Part shown: positions 33,421-45,948 of the stretch, one piece after another
Numbering within the stretch: position 1 is the stretch's first letter
Layout of the letters: each line of letters begins with the position of its first letter
Assembly (NCBI RefSeq): GCF_008831285.2
Contig: NC_045145.1
Span: 4,256,723-4,320,722, forward strand
From: Nymphaea colorata
Taxonomy: Eukaryota > Streptophyta > Magnoliopsida > Nymphaeales > Nymphaeaceae
Direction of reading: 5' to 3'
DNA length: 64,000 bases
Program-made: the position numbers and the translations under genes
The notes under the pieces: generated by a model
Seen by the model: only the letters and a program-made list of their open reading frames with translations
What the model was told of the DNA's origin: nothing
The model's database searches: none

Positions 33421-36400
33421 TCAAGTTAAACTATTGAACCTTTAATTTGGTTCAACCAATGAATAAATGTCACTTTCACGCTTAGAGGCTGTTTGGCAAC
33501 AGACTATCCTGCTTCAAAAATTGTTGTAAATTATGCATCTCAGTAACATAGTGTTTCATGAATCTACCACAAATTTTAGACCAAAATCACTGAACAGTAA
33601 CATAACAATAATAACGAACAGAATATGCTATGCAAATTGTAGTCAAATAAAAGCGAACCATTGACAAAAATATGAAAAATGAAGCAAGCAAAAAATTGCA
33701 GGATATAGGAGACACTGGGAATTACAAGAGAGAAAATCTGAGGCAACAGTATTTCTTTTGCCAACGGCAATTGTCCTGACGGCTTCTAAGCCGTCGGCAG
33801 TTTCGGCAGTTGAGTTGCGGATAGTGGAAGCCGTCGATCAGCAAAACCCAACACTCTTGTCGAGGGAGAAAGCTGTTGGCAAAACCCAATATACGTAATT
33901 AGGTATATTCATTTTAAAGTAAATGAGAAATGATCTTTTAAAGCTCGAACAAGGTTTAGAGCATAACCACAAATATCGTTCTCGGACTTCTATTGGTGAG
34001 GTTTTTTTCAGATGGTCATCGGCAAAGTTGTTCTTTTTTGAGAAAACCTTGGAGCTTTTTATTTACGACCAAATAATTCCCATAACGATTGGCCTCCTTC
34101 TAACATTCAACTGATTTTCAATAGGACGAGAGGCGGAGATTTGGATATGTCTCTCATTCTATCTTTTTTCTGTTTGTTATAGTTTACCTTCACCAGAAGT
34201 TGCTGAAGTTCTGTTGATTCAGTAATTCTCTAGTTTGTTCATTTGTAATTGTTTTATTCTTTACAAATTTCTAAAAGTCGGGGGCATACCTACCAGTTTC
34301 AGAAGTGAAATAATGCTTATAAATGAAGCAAAGAGAAGTTATAAGAAGGAAATATCAATAATCAGAGAGAACAAAGAAAGAAATGTTGTGATCTCTTGGT
34401 TGCTTTTGAATTGACAGGAGCACGTAATATATTATGGCCCCTAACAAGGGACCGTGTGTTCGGGTCTATAAATAACCAAAACACCCATGTTTGTTTTAAT
34501 GGAAGCCCACCAAGCACAAAAGTGAATACCAAAAACGAAATCATTTTGTAAAATTATGAAAGTGCTCCTCTGGTAAAATGTTAGAACATGTCTTCCCTTG
34601 TTAGGGACATAACATAGAAAACACTATAAAGAAAAGCAAAAATCAACAACGATAAGGAAAAGATGGATGAAGAATACACATTGAATATCATAACAGATAC
34701 ATGATAAATACACAAAAAACCAGCAGAGAAAGACAATTTCTAGTAAAGAGCCACAAGATCTTTGCAAAAAATGGTAATCAATTATTTTTGTAGGTTATAG
34801 ATAATCGCAAACAGAAAGATATTCTCACCCGTGTCTGCCGTCTCTGGTGTGGACAAACATTCAGACCTTCATTGCACACTGGCATCCACAATTTTCCATC
34901 TGAGCATATCAGTGCTAATCTTTACCCCTTGAGACCAACAAAAAAAGAGCAACAACTCCTGCAACAAAGCAGTCTGAAAACAAGATCCGCCCGAACAATT
35001 CAAATATCTTTCAACTGCATAGGTTATTACCATCCTTCCAAATCATCTGTAGTAGTTTTAACTTTTTGAGATTTTTTTGTCCCTACAAAAGTTTTTTTTT
35101 CTTAACCAAAGATACTTTGGTTACTAAGCATACTGGAACACAAAAAATTTGTGGCACATATAACCAGCTTCAACGTTCACAACCCTGTGCACAATAGTGT
35201 GCAATGGCCGAAATTCTTGATTTAAAAAAGTGCAAAAATCTTAAACAGCCATCACTTTATAAAAAAATTCAAACCTGCCTCCATCCCCTTTGATGGAAAC
35301 TTGTTGTTTGCACTGAATTGTGCACACAACTGAATCTCCCTCAAGCTCCTACTGGGATACTAGAGGAACCATTAAGTGTTTGTTTCATAATAGTAACAAT
35401 ATGCAACTTGCCATAACAATTAGGATAGAATCATGGAATACTGTGACACAATGTTGGTATCGTTATAAAATTTCTGTAAAATAACGTGTCAGCACATTTA
35501 TGTCAAGTGAATTGTAAATGTGTTAGAATACTTTCACGAGTACTTAACCACCTTGAGGTGAAATATCAAGATCATTTATCAGTAATAAACTCACTCTCTC
35601 TCACTCTCCCCCCTGTCAATGAAACTTCAATGAAATAAGCGACGGTGAATGCATTCTCTAAATATATATAGAGACTTAATTTTTTAGATTAAAAGTAAGC
35701 AAAATTTACAAAAAACAATGTTTAAACCCTCATTATAATTTATACGACCTATAAATGGGCAGGAAGAGATTTTTGAGCATGAGAATTAAGCATGTTTATG
35801 GAATTTGATCAAACCACAAGAAAGCTGACTTGGGTGTTCTGGACTTTTCACCTATGACCGAAAGGGGTGTGTGGGGGGGGGTGTTGGCAGGGGCCATGTT
35901 CCCTCCTTATATTTTTGGAAACAAAATTATGCTTATAATTTTTTAAATTTTTTAACTTAGCACATTTAAGAAAATATCGACGTGTTAGGTAGATGGTGGT
36001 TTAGACGAAAACCCATAACGAACTACCTACTCCGAAACATAAGAATTATAATTTGCAAAATGGACAGAACCTCATTTATAAATATTTACTTGACAAACGA
36101 GGTGACATTAACATTATCTTTTTTTAATACAGTAGTGTTCCCAAAAAAACATGGAAAATCGTGTGGTGGAACTCAAGATCTTTATAAATAGTTTTAAGAC
36201 TCTTTCTCTTCCGACTTCTCTCTCCTCTCCCTCTGTTTCTTTTGCTTCTTCTCAAGTCGAGTTTTCATAGCCGAACCTGGTTATGTGTGATACTGACGCA
36301 TAAAACGAAAATTTGTGGATCATATGGTTAATGACTAAAATACCCATACTTCACATTAAAAAAGAAAACTTTTTTGTAAAGACAAAATTAAAAAAAAAAA

Positions 36401-38959
36401 CAAGTAAAAAATCTATGGAGGACTTTTTTTAATAAATTATCAAAATGTCCTCCTGTTTACTATGGTGTTCGAAGATATAGATTGCCTCGAGGTTGACAGT
36501 TGACCTAAAGGTGAGTTTTTCCTATATATATTTCTATTTATTTTACCATTCTTGTGTTTGAAGGTTTGAACATGACCCAACTGTACTCGTCTCTGACCAC
36601 CAATGAGTCCATCCGGTTCAAATGATGTCAAGATATCCGATCTGGATAGGATATTTGACCGAAGCATTATGAAAAAATCGGATACAAAAAAAATTCATGT
36701 CTAATTAAGAAATCAAATCCGATTCAGATTCAGGTTTAAGAAATGACATCCAATTAGACTCCGATGTACATAAATATGTGATGTGATTTGGATCAAATTT
36801 AATTTTAAATAAATGTCTTATATCTAATGCTCTTGCCTTTTGAAAAGCGGCCAAATTCAATTCAAAATTCATATTCAGATTCGAATTTTGAAACTGCAGT
36901 TTGAATCAGATTCGAATAAGACTTTTCTTTGTTTGTTTTTGGATCCAAATTTAAATCAGATATGCAAATATCTGAAAAGGATGATACAGTTGAGTATATA
37001 TTCTATTTGAATCTAGTCTATTGATATCCCCACCGATGTCCTATGGCAATTGACTAATGCGAACCGAAGTGCGAAAGTTTAGTTGCTCCTCGGTGTTGCT
37101 GTTGATGGTGTTTTTTTAATGAAACTCAACAACGAAAAACTAAATGGGCAACAATAGAGTAGAAGAAAATGGGAAACCAAAAATAGGATACCGATTTAAA
37201 GAAAAAAATGTAGCGGCGCTTCGAATGGATGCAGGCTAGCGATGCAAACTCCAAATTTTTTCCATGAATTGGTTAACAACAAAAGATGTAAGAACAAGAT
37301 CAATGCTAAAGAGGTAGACGGACAGCAATATGAGGAGGACCCTTAGATTATGCAGAGCTACATAATGTACTTTGAAAATATCATTTTTTCAATAATCAAG
37401 CGCTTATGAGGCTATTCACGGACGAAGAAATTCATTAGTCTATAATGCATGTAGATCCCCAACAAATTCTATCAGTCCTCCTCATGTATTACTTGGAAAA
37501 CTAAAAAAAGAAAAGAACAGTTATCAGTCCTCCTCATGTATTTCCAACAATTGTCTAATTCATTAGTCTATAACCCTTTAATTCAATTGTTAAGTGCGTG
37601 CCACCCGGTGACTCAGCTCAGCTCGCCCCGGTGTTAGGGCATCAGCTGCAAGCAAATCGAACCGATTCCGACTCGGTTCGATCTGACAGGATCTGCGTTT
37701 GGTATGAACAAAAAAGGTCCAAGTAAACTTTCCTCGGATTAACATAAACATAGATCATACTCGAACTTCAGTTAATTAAGATCCATAATTCTGTTTGTTT
37801 TATACTGTCATCAGGGCCGGAGCATGGTTTTCTATAGATAATATCCGTTGAGTTCCAGTTCTTGGTCCACTATCGAGGCCTCTTATGTGGAGAGAGAGAG
37901 AGAGAGCACTTGCAGGAGTGGGAAGGCAGATTCAGGGAAGGCAGTTTCATTGCCGTAGAGCTGTGTCCTAATATATTGACGAGTCACCGACCTCACCGGG
38001 GTGGCGCGCACTTAACTGTGCAAAGGTGTCGGCTAATTTATCCTTTTGCATCATGTAAGTGCTAATGACAAATGTGAATCTCCTCCTAATGAGGAAACAA
38101 TATCTTCCTTCACTGAGGGACCGGCTGTACATGAGGTAATAAAAGAACTCTAATAAGACGTCCCGACGATGGGGAAACCTACTCCGGAGTTCCTGAACTG
38201 AAATCGTGAACTAGTTCGTGATTTCGTTCTACCGAAGTGCTATAAAGGGAAAGAAGTTCAAAGTTCTTGAACTCCAGTCTCCTTTTAAGTTAACCAACCC
38301 TAGTCTGTCAGGGGACAAGTGGGCCTCGCCTGTCCCTAAACTGGGGGTGGACCTGAGCTCACTAATTCCATCCGAAGTGTTTTTTGAGCACATTTAGAAA
38401 TTTTTGGTGCATCGTCGATGGCTATCTTACAAATTCTTCATAATGGTCGATGACAACTCAGAAACTGTTCATGTGTCACCAACGACAGCTTTACAAACTC
38501 TTGGCATGTCGTCGTTAAGGGTTTTTTAAGATATTAAAATATGAAATATTAAGGATTTAAAATGTGGATGGACATTGAACCAAGTACCGGACAGTTATAG
38601 AGTTGATAGTCAAGCCCAACCCGATAACTAAGCGGGCCCAGCTTAGGCCGCTGATAAGAACTTCAGGCCATCCCCAGCTCGACTTTGCAGAGCGTTAGGC
38701 TAGCCCGGCCCAGCCTGAACTCGATTTTGTAGAGCGTTAGGCTAGCCCAGTCCAGCCCGATGCCTAAGTATGACATTTATCCTCATCGTCTCTTAATTTA
38801 ATTTAAATACTCAATTTGAATCAGAAAATAGCGATGGCAATACCTTTCTTTTTACGTACACAATTTCATGACAAGGCCGAAAAGTTTGGAACTCCATATT
38901 TCGCAATATAATTAACGGAGCCTCGACCAGTCGACTTGGCAGTAATTCGCAAAAGATAG
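33421..38959. other. Intergenic region without a recognised gene
   Basis: Noncoding A/T-rich DNA. Noticed within it: a GTTTGGCAA-type MITE end just after psi3 (about 33487); GCCGTCGGCA-type motifs at about 33750-33890 like those in subterminal regions of plant CACTA elements; R1 repeat copies at about 35040-35200 and 36290-36460; a MITE at 36621-37031; a short GA run near 37890; and a doubled ~52-bp unit (GAGCGTTAGGCTAGCCC) at about 38660-38755 within a GGCCCAGCC-type dispersed repeat. No protein family was recognised. Confidence 0.6.
36621..37031. mobile_element. MITE, GGGATGTCAATA family, copy
   Basis: About 410 bp with ends AATGATGTCAAGATATCCGA and CTATTGATATCCCC in opposite orientation, and an inner body full of GATTCGAATC-like words. 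It belongs with the better preserved copies at 50191-50639 and 53389-53820. Confidence 0.6.
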
Positions 38960-39270
38960 GTGGGTTTTACAAACTTGTGAAATGTGAAGCAACGGGAGGG
39001 AAAGCAGATGGTTCCTCCCTCGGAGGGGGGTTAGACAGGGAGACACCCTTCCCCCTTACCTTTAATTGGTGGTCTTGAAAATTTTTTCCAGAAACATTCA
39101 AAAAGCAGCAGATCAAGGAAATCCTTTCAAGCATTTAAGGAAAAGCTCCGAGAATTCGCGACGGGAGCAGAAATGAAAATTCATCGTGACCAAAGCTCTG
39201 TTATTCCTTTTTGTGCAAACACGGTGCTCAGCTAGCCTCCTTCCTGCTAGGGTGGCAAACTAGTGCCCTT
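38960..39270 (+). pseudogene. LINE-2 reverse transcriptase relic, left part
   Basis: On the + strand a frame reads NGRESRWFLPRRGVRQGDTL, the plant LINE RT motif (RGVRQGDPLSPYLF type), followed by degraded RT-linker sequence and then GWQTSAL immediately before the Copia-3 insertion. In plant LINEs this motif runs on as PFKYLGLP, which is exactly what resumes at 45949. Many frameshifts and stops are present. The left border is uncertain. Confidence 0.82.
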
Positions 39271-39745
39271 TGTTGGGATTTCTCCCCATAACGTATATAC
39301 AAAACCAAACATATATATCCTAAAACAGGATCATGCTCAAGCTAAATCATTGAAATAAACGAAACCTTAAACTGAAGCGGAAGCGTACCTGAATCCATCT
39401 GATCTGGTGCACGGGAAGATCGCAGCAGGGTCTTCCAGGGTACGTGCGGCGCGCTTGAGGTCTCTCTCAGATGGAGAAGAGGAAAACCCTAGAAACCAAT
39501 GTTTCAGGCAACCCTTGCACGACCCCAGGGACCACTACCATTTTATAATAAGGACAATTACGGATTCCACCCATCAAAGAGTCTGTAATTCTGTACTGGT
39601 ATCTATACATTTCAAAATTACCTCATACCATCTAAAATGACGTAATATCCCAAAATGCAATCACTTAAGCGGATATTTACGTTAAGACAGCCATAATGTC
39701 TGAAATTCCTCATAGACATATGTCGGCCCACCAAATGATCTTACA
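39271..39745 (-). repeat. LTR of Copia-3 (3' LTR in element orientation)
   Basis: A 475-bp LTR bounded by TG...CA. The complement of the polypurine tract follows on the + strand (ATCTCCCACTTGGG). Confidence 0.95.
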
Positions 39746-40139
39746 ATCTCCCACTTGGGCCAAATATGTCTTAATACATTCAGACATTACATAAAACCTT
39801 AGGAGCTCATAATTGCTATTTTATAAACGTCATTTTCACCAATCTCGTCCATGACCATATCAACACAGAACCAAAGCGGCCTTCGCTATATCAAAAGTTA
39901 GCTAAACCTTCAATGATCACAAATATTAACATAACCAATGACATAGATCTGATATGGATGTATAGTATGAGAATTACATGCGATGTGATTACAACATTTC
40001 TATTCTCAACTGGTCCAACTTTAAAACCTTATGGAGATCAAAACACAAACACAGAATGGAACCAAAGAACTTTAAACTTTATTCTGCAGAAAACTGAATA
40101 TGTGTCCATACATAAGAGCAAACAAAATACAAACTCCCA

Positions 40140-43100
40140 CTAAACTAGCACATCATCCAAGGATAACACCCCCATATGAACAACATGTTCATGAAAGACC
40201 TTAGGTGTTAAACCCTTAGTAAGCGGATCCGCAATCATAGAGTTTGTCCCAATATGCTCTAAAGACACCTGACCATTCTGTATCCTCTCTTTAACAGCCA
40301 AAAACTTTATGTCGATGTGCTTCGACTTTGACAAACTGCGACTGTTATTAGAGTACATAACTGTTGAATTATTGTCACACAATAACCTTAGTGGTCTTTC
40401 TACACCATTCATAATGCGCAGTCCCGTGACAAAATTCCGCAACCACAAAGCATGATTGGATGCCTCGTAACATGCTATGAATTCTGCTGCCATAGTTGAA
40501 GTAGCTACAAGTGTCTGTTTGACACTTTTCCAGGATATAGCTCCTCCAGCCAACAGAAATACATAGCCTGAAGTAGACTTGCGACTGTCTTGGCATCCAG
40601 CAAAGTCAAAATCTGAATACCCAATGATCTCCAACTGGTCTGACTTCTTGTATGTGAGCATAAAATCTTTTGTTCTTTGTAAGTATCTCAATACTCTTTT
40701 GGCTGCTTTCCAATGATCCATACCTGGATTACTTAAGTATCTGCCTAACATTCCCACGATAAACGCAATATCCGGACGAGTACAAACCTGAGCATACATA
40801 AGGTTTCCCACAACAGACGAATAGGGAATCCTTTCCATTTCCTTAGATTCGATTTCACTTTTAGGGCACTGTTTGAGACTAAACTTGTCTCCTTTAGCAA
40901 CTCGAGTATCTCCTGGTTTACAATCCTTCATGTCATATCGCTGAAGCACCTTATCAATGTAGGTCTTTTGTGATAATCCAAGAATACCCCGAGAACGATC
41001 TCGAAATATTTGGATTCCTAATACAAAAGTTGCACAACCAAGATCCTTCATGTCAAACTTTGATGACAAAAATTTCTTAGTTTCATGTAATGTGCCCACA
41101 TCATTACTTGCCAGCAATATATCATCGACATATAGAACCAGAAAAATAAATTTACCTCTACTGAACTTATGGTACACACATTCATCAACCATATTGGTCT
41201 TAAAGCTAAATGAAACTATAGCTTGATGAAATTTGTAATACCATTGACGGGAAGCTTGCTTTAGCCCATAGACAGATTTCTTAAGTTTGCAAACCATTTT
41301 CTTTGCATTTCCTAAAGCAAAGTTTTCTGGTTGCACCATATATATCGTTTCATCAATGTCTCCATTTAGAAACGCTGTCTTAACATCCATCTGATGCAGC
41401 TCTAAGTCAAAATGAGCCACAAGTGCCATTATGGTCCTGAAAGAGTCTTTCGACGAAACTGGAGAGAAAGTCTCTGTATAATCAATGCCTTCCTTTTGAG
41501 TAAAACCCTTTGCAACAAGACGTGCCTTATACCTTTCGATGTTTCCTAATGAATCCCTCTTGGTTTTAAATATCCATTTACAACCAATGGGTTTCACACC
41601 TTTAGGCAAGGGAACAACATCCCATACGTCATTGTCCATCATGGACTTTATTTTCTCACTCATGGCATCTATCCACTTATGAGATTTAGAACTCTTTATT
41701 GCTTACTGGAAGTTAATAGAATCATCTTCCATTAAGCCCATATCAACATCATGTTCTTGGAGATAGACAAAATCATTTGAAATTGTATTTCTCATCTCTC
41801 TAATGGATCTCCTCAGTGGCACTTCTACTTGATTTTCTTGAGGTTGTTGAGTTTGTCCTTCAGTATGGAGATCGACATCATTGCCTTCTTCTGAATATGT
41901 TGATGAAACAATTGCAGGAATGAATACCTGACTGTTGCTTACAACACCTGTATGAGTGGACTCAGGTCCCTCTTCAAAGGCAATGTTTCTAACCTGATCA
42001 CCTCCCCCAAACTCAATATCCTCAAAGAAATGGGCATTTCCCGTTTCAAAGAAAGACTTACTGGATGGATTATAAAACTTATAACCTCTTGACCTTTCAG
42101 AATACCCAACAAAGTAATAGGTAACCGTCTTAGAGTCCAGTTTTCTTTCGCTTGGCCTATATGGCCTTGCTTCAGCTGGACATCCCCAAATATGAAAATG
42201 TCTCATACTAGGCGTTTTGCCTGTCCACAATTCACATGGGGTTTTCGGTACTGCTTTTGATGGCACTCTATTTAGAATATAAGTTGCTGTCTTTAATGCC
42301 TCTCCCCAGAGGGACTCTGGTAAGGTAGAATGATTAATCATACTCCTTACCATATCCATAAGAGTCATGTTTCGTCTCTCAGCTACACCATTCATTCTGG
42401 GAGAACCCGACATGGTGTATTGAGGGACAATACCGCATTCCTCTAGGTACTTAGCGAAAGGCCCTGGACGTTGTTCACCTGATCCATCAAATCTATCATA
42501 GTATTCACCACCACGGTCAGATCTAACGGCTTTAATCATTTTGCCTAATTGATTCTCAACTTCGGCTTTAAATGACTTGAAAACGTCTAAGGATTGAGAC
42601 TTCTCATGAATCAAATACAGGTAACCATAACGAGAATAATCGTCTATGAACGTGATAAAATACTGTTGTCCATTCCAACAAGCCGTAGGGAATGGACCAC
42701 AAACATCCGTATGAATCAGTTCTAAGACGTCTGAAGCTCTACTTGCACATGTTTTCTTAATGTTTATTCGTTTTCCCTTTATACATTCTATGCAAACATT
42801 AAAGTCTGCAAAATCAAGGGACCCAAGAATTCCATTTGACATAAGCCTTTTTATTCTCTTTTCAGAGATATGTCCTAAGCGCCTATGCCATAACATAGCA
42901 GAATTCTCACTGGCTAATTGTCCTTTAGTACCACTGGACGTAACATGCAAGGTCTCATGATATGAAACAACTGTATCAAGCAAATAGAGGTTATCGCTAC
43001 TAGATAAAGAACCAGTGGCAATCAAATTTGAATGCAGAAACAACTTGAATTTATTTCCTCCAAATGAACAATAGTAACCAAATTTGTCCAATGAGGAAAT

Positions 43101-43637
43101 AGAAACAAGATTCCGTCTAAAAGACGGCACCACATAAGTTTCTGTCAAATTCAAATAACAACCAGTCTTTAACAATAACCGAAAATCTGCTATGGCTTCA
43201 ACTTTTGCCTTCTTGCCATCGCCCACATAGATGAATCTTTCAGCATCATTTGGCGTTCGACAATTTAGGCAGCCTTGCATAGAGACACTTATGTGAGTAG
43301 TAGCACCTGAATCTACCCACCAAGTGTTTCCGGGTACTGAAGTTAAATTAACCTCAGAACAAACCAAAGTGAGAAGTGTATCCTTCTTTTCACGCCATAC
43401 GTGAAACATAGTACAATCCCCTTTTATATGACTTTCACCCTTACAAAAGAAGCAACCTAATAGGTCTTCCTTATGCTTCTTCTGTTTCTTAACGGATGAT
43501 TGGTCAACTGTGATTTCCTTAACAGTCTTTCTTTTCTTACTTATAAGAATCGAATAATTTATCTCAGTAATAGTACTCAAATTTGCAAATATCATGGAAG
43601 CAGAACTCACTGTACAAAGAACAAACCAAAATACCAA
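40140..43637 (-). pseudogene. Copia-3 gag C-terminus, protease, integrase, RT and RNase H (one stop)
   Basis: One continuous minus-strand frame from about 43637 to 40140 is broken only by TAA at 41705-41703 between NFQ and AIKSSKSHKWIDAM. Order: zinc knuckle [14 protein letters not shown] (about 43460), protease [12 protein letters not shown] (about 43310), integrase with [14 protein letters not shown] and [11 protein letters not shown], reverse transcriptase with GCKWIFKTKRD, YGLKQASRQWY and YVDDILLAS, and RNase H with CTRPDIAF, SGYVFLLAGGAISWKS, CDNNSTV and DPLTKGL. The first 30 or so residues resemble no gag protein, so the gag N-terminal domain is lacking. The stop prevents RT being made from this copy unless bypassed. 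Confidence 0.93.
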
Positions 43638-43639
43638 AC

Positions 43640-45455
43640 ATGCTCACAATCAATACATGTACAAAGATGAAATAACAAATATAAATGAATTTAAACACAA
43701 TGGCCCAAAACCCATCACAAGGAACCGGTGCAACGCTAATATCCAATCTTTGGATTGAAATATTAACTGCAAGTGGCATTCTTGGTCAACAATGAATATA
43801 AATAATTAACCCTATCAAACAACGAGCCTGTCTTTGGATTGACTCGCTATTCACATGGAAACCTAAAAAATTATCACATATTCATTTCCCTGTATACTTA
43901 AACCTGACCAAACAACAATTCTCCTTTGGGCTGATCATTGTTCGCATGGATCAAGTATACTATCATCTAATGTTTAAAACAAGCAAATTCGTACAACAGA
44001 GGTCACTTTGGCGACATAAAGTACAAACGTACTCATTTCAAGCAACAGACATGACCAAAGATCAAAATTCATAATCCAAACATTCATCTAAAGTACACCA
44101 GTAATTTTAATAACATGCAAAACATGATACATGAATTAAAATTTACATACAAAATTTGTCATTTATTGAATCCAAAACCTGATGCATAAACCAAATTACC
44201 ATACGTGTATGCCCTACATTAAATCCAAAACCAAAATGATTCAATGAAATGAGCCCAAAAAAGTCCAAAATTTATAAACCAGTACCATAATCATGCTTAA
44301 GAGGGTCAAGAACTACTGAATCGGCCTTAAAATAGCCCGTATCGTTCTTAAACCACAACAAAAGCACCCACAAAGACCCTAAATATGGTTGAACCGGTCT
44401 AAAAATTGGACGAACCGGTCAATAAATAGACCGTATCGGTTCTGAAACCCACTGAATCGGTCTAAAAACAACTGAACCGTTCTGAAAAGGGTCCGAATCG
44501 GTTCTAAAACTGAATGAACCGGTCTCAAAATGGTCCGAATCGGTTTTTAAATCAGATTGAACCGGTCTGAAACCGAATGAACCGGTTCGAGTTTTAAAAC
44601 CAGGCCGTATGGATACGGGTCGGGTCCTGCCGGCCCCGACCCGGTCCAAAATCTTTTAACTGCGAGGCGCGGGCGGGCGGCGAAATGAAATTTTTTTTTT
44701 TTTAAATCTGATGGATCCGGATCGGGTCTGGAAGACCCAACCCAGGCCGACCCGCCCGCTCGACCGCGCGAGCGGTCGCGGGCGTCGTCTCCACCGCTCG
44801 CCTGCCGAACGGTGGCCTTCCACCGGCAGGCCACCCAACTCCGTGGGTGGCCGCTGGCGGGTGCCGCCAGGATGGCCGGACGTCGGCGGCGGCGATGGCG
44901 GGCCGATGCCAGCCGGAAGCCGGCAGATTCCACCGGTTTTTTTCTCTGTTTTGAACATCTGCCCCTTTTTTTTTTTTTTGGTTTTGGGCGGCTGAAACGG
45001 TAGCCAAAAAGCCGCCGGCAAGGGAGTGGGTGGGCATCAGTTCGTCGCACGGCGCCATCCGGTGACGGTGGACTCCCCGGCGAGGCTGGATGTGGCCAGA
45101 CGGAGGTGGGCGAAGCCCTTTTCTCCTGCCATCGTCCCTCGCTGCCCTTCCTTCAAAACAAAAAACGAAGGTAGGGCGCACAGAAGGCGGCCAGTCGTCG
45201 CCCGAACCGGCCGTCGCAGCCCTCCTACCCCGCCAGAACGGCTGACTCCAGCCGTTGCGCCCCTCCCTTCTCTCCCTTTCTCCGGTTGCAACGGAAGCCG
45301 ACGGCTTCCATCGCCCACGCGATGGAGGCCGTCGCCCCCTGTCCAGTTTTTTTTTTTTTTTTTTGAAAACTTGCAGCCCAAGAACAGGGAAGAAACCAAT
45401 GAGGAGACGCACAAAATCATTCAAAAAAAATTCAACGATTTAACGAAGAACATAG
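43640..45455. other. Non-gag cargo in the 5' part of Copia-3
   Basis: This lies between primer site and gag remnant, where the gag N-terminus is expected. It has an A/T-rich part (43640-44380), a degenerate tandem of GAACCGGTC/GAATCGGTT words about every 20-24 bp (44390-44600), and a strongly GC-rich part (about 44620-45340) with poly(T) interruptions near 44690, 44967 and 45343. Overlapping long frames exist on both strands in the GC-rich part, as expected from its composition. None has a recognisable domain. Confidence 0.7.
44390..44600. repeat. Degenerate CCGGT minisatellite
   Basis: Words such as TTGAACCGGTCT, GACGAACCGGTC, CTGAATCGGTCT, TCCGAATCGGTT and ATGAACCGGTTC recur roughly every 20-24 bp, separated by short A-rich spacers. 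Confidence 0.75.
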
Positions 45456-45469
45456 GCTCTGATACCAAA

Positions 45470-45943
45470 TGTTGGGATTTCTCCCCATAACGCATATACA
45501 AAACCAAACGTATATACCATAAAACAGGATCATGCTCATGCTAAATCATTGAAATAAACGAAACCTTAAACTGAAGCGGAAGCGTACCTGAATCCATCTG
45601 ATCTGGTGCACGGGAAGATCGCAGCAGGGTCTTCCAGGGTACGTGCGGCGCGCTTGAGGTCTCTCTCAGATGGGGAAGAGAAAAACCCTAGAAACCAATG
45701 TTTCAGGCAACCCTTGCACGACCCCAGGGACCACTACCATTTTATAATAAGGACAATTACGGATTCGACCCATCAAAGAGTCCGTAATTCCGTACTGGTA
45801 TCGATACATTTCAAAATTACCTCATACCATCTAAAATGACGTAATATCCCAAAATGCAATCACTTAAGCGGATATTTACGTTAAGACAGCCATAATGTCT
45901 GAAATCCTCATAGACATATGTCGGCACACCAAATGATCTTACA
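45470..45943 (-). repeat. LTR of Copia-3 (5' LTR in element orientation)
   Basis: A 474-bp LTR preceded on the + strand by CTCTGATACCAAA (primer-site complement) and followed by target-site copy CCCTT. Confidence 0.95.
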
Positions 45944-45948
45944 CCCTT

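Larger units (their letters stand above)
39271..45943 (-). mobile_element. Ty1/Copia LTR retrotransposon nested in LINE-2
   Basis: A 6,673-bp element with LTRs at 39271-39745 and 45470-45943 (TGTTGGG...TTACA) and target-site copies CCCTT at 39266-39270 and 45944-45948. On the minus strand, primer site TTTGGTATCAGAG lies directly inside the upstream LTR (45469-45457), and a polypurine tract CCCAAGTGGGAGAT inside the other (39759-39746). The LTRs differ at about a dozen positions by eye, so it is the youngest of the three Copia insertions. Pol is nearly intact. The N-terminal half of gag is missing; that interval holds CCGGT repeats and GC-rich DNA. Confidence 0.95.

Noticed and set aside
33421-38959. 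A hidden host gene in the largest gene-poor stretch
   Set aside because: Frames are short and without motifs on either strand, and several segments are identifiable as dispersed repeats.
44547-45490. Long overlapping frames on both strands in the GC-rich block
   Set aside because: Pro/Arg/Gly-rich composition and opposite-strand overlap are expected from GC bias. There are no domains, and the block lies inside a retrotransposon.
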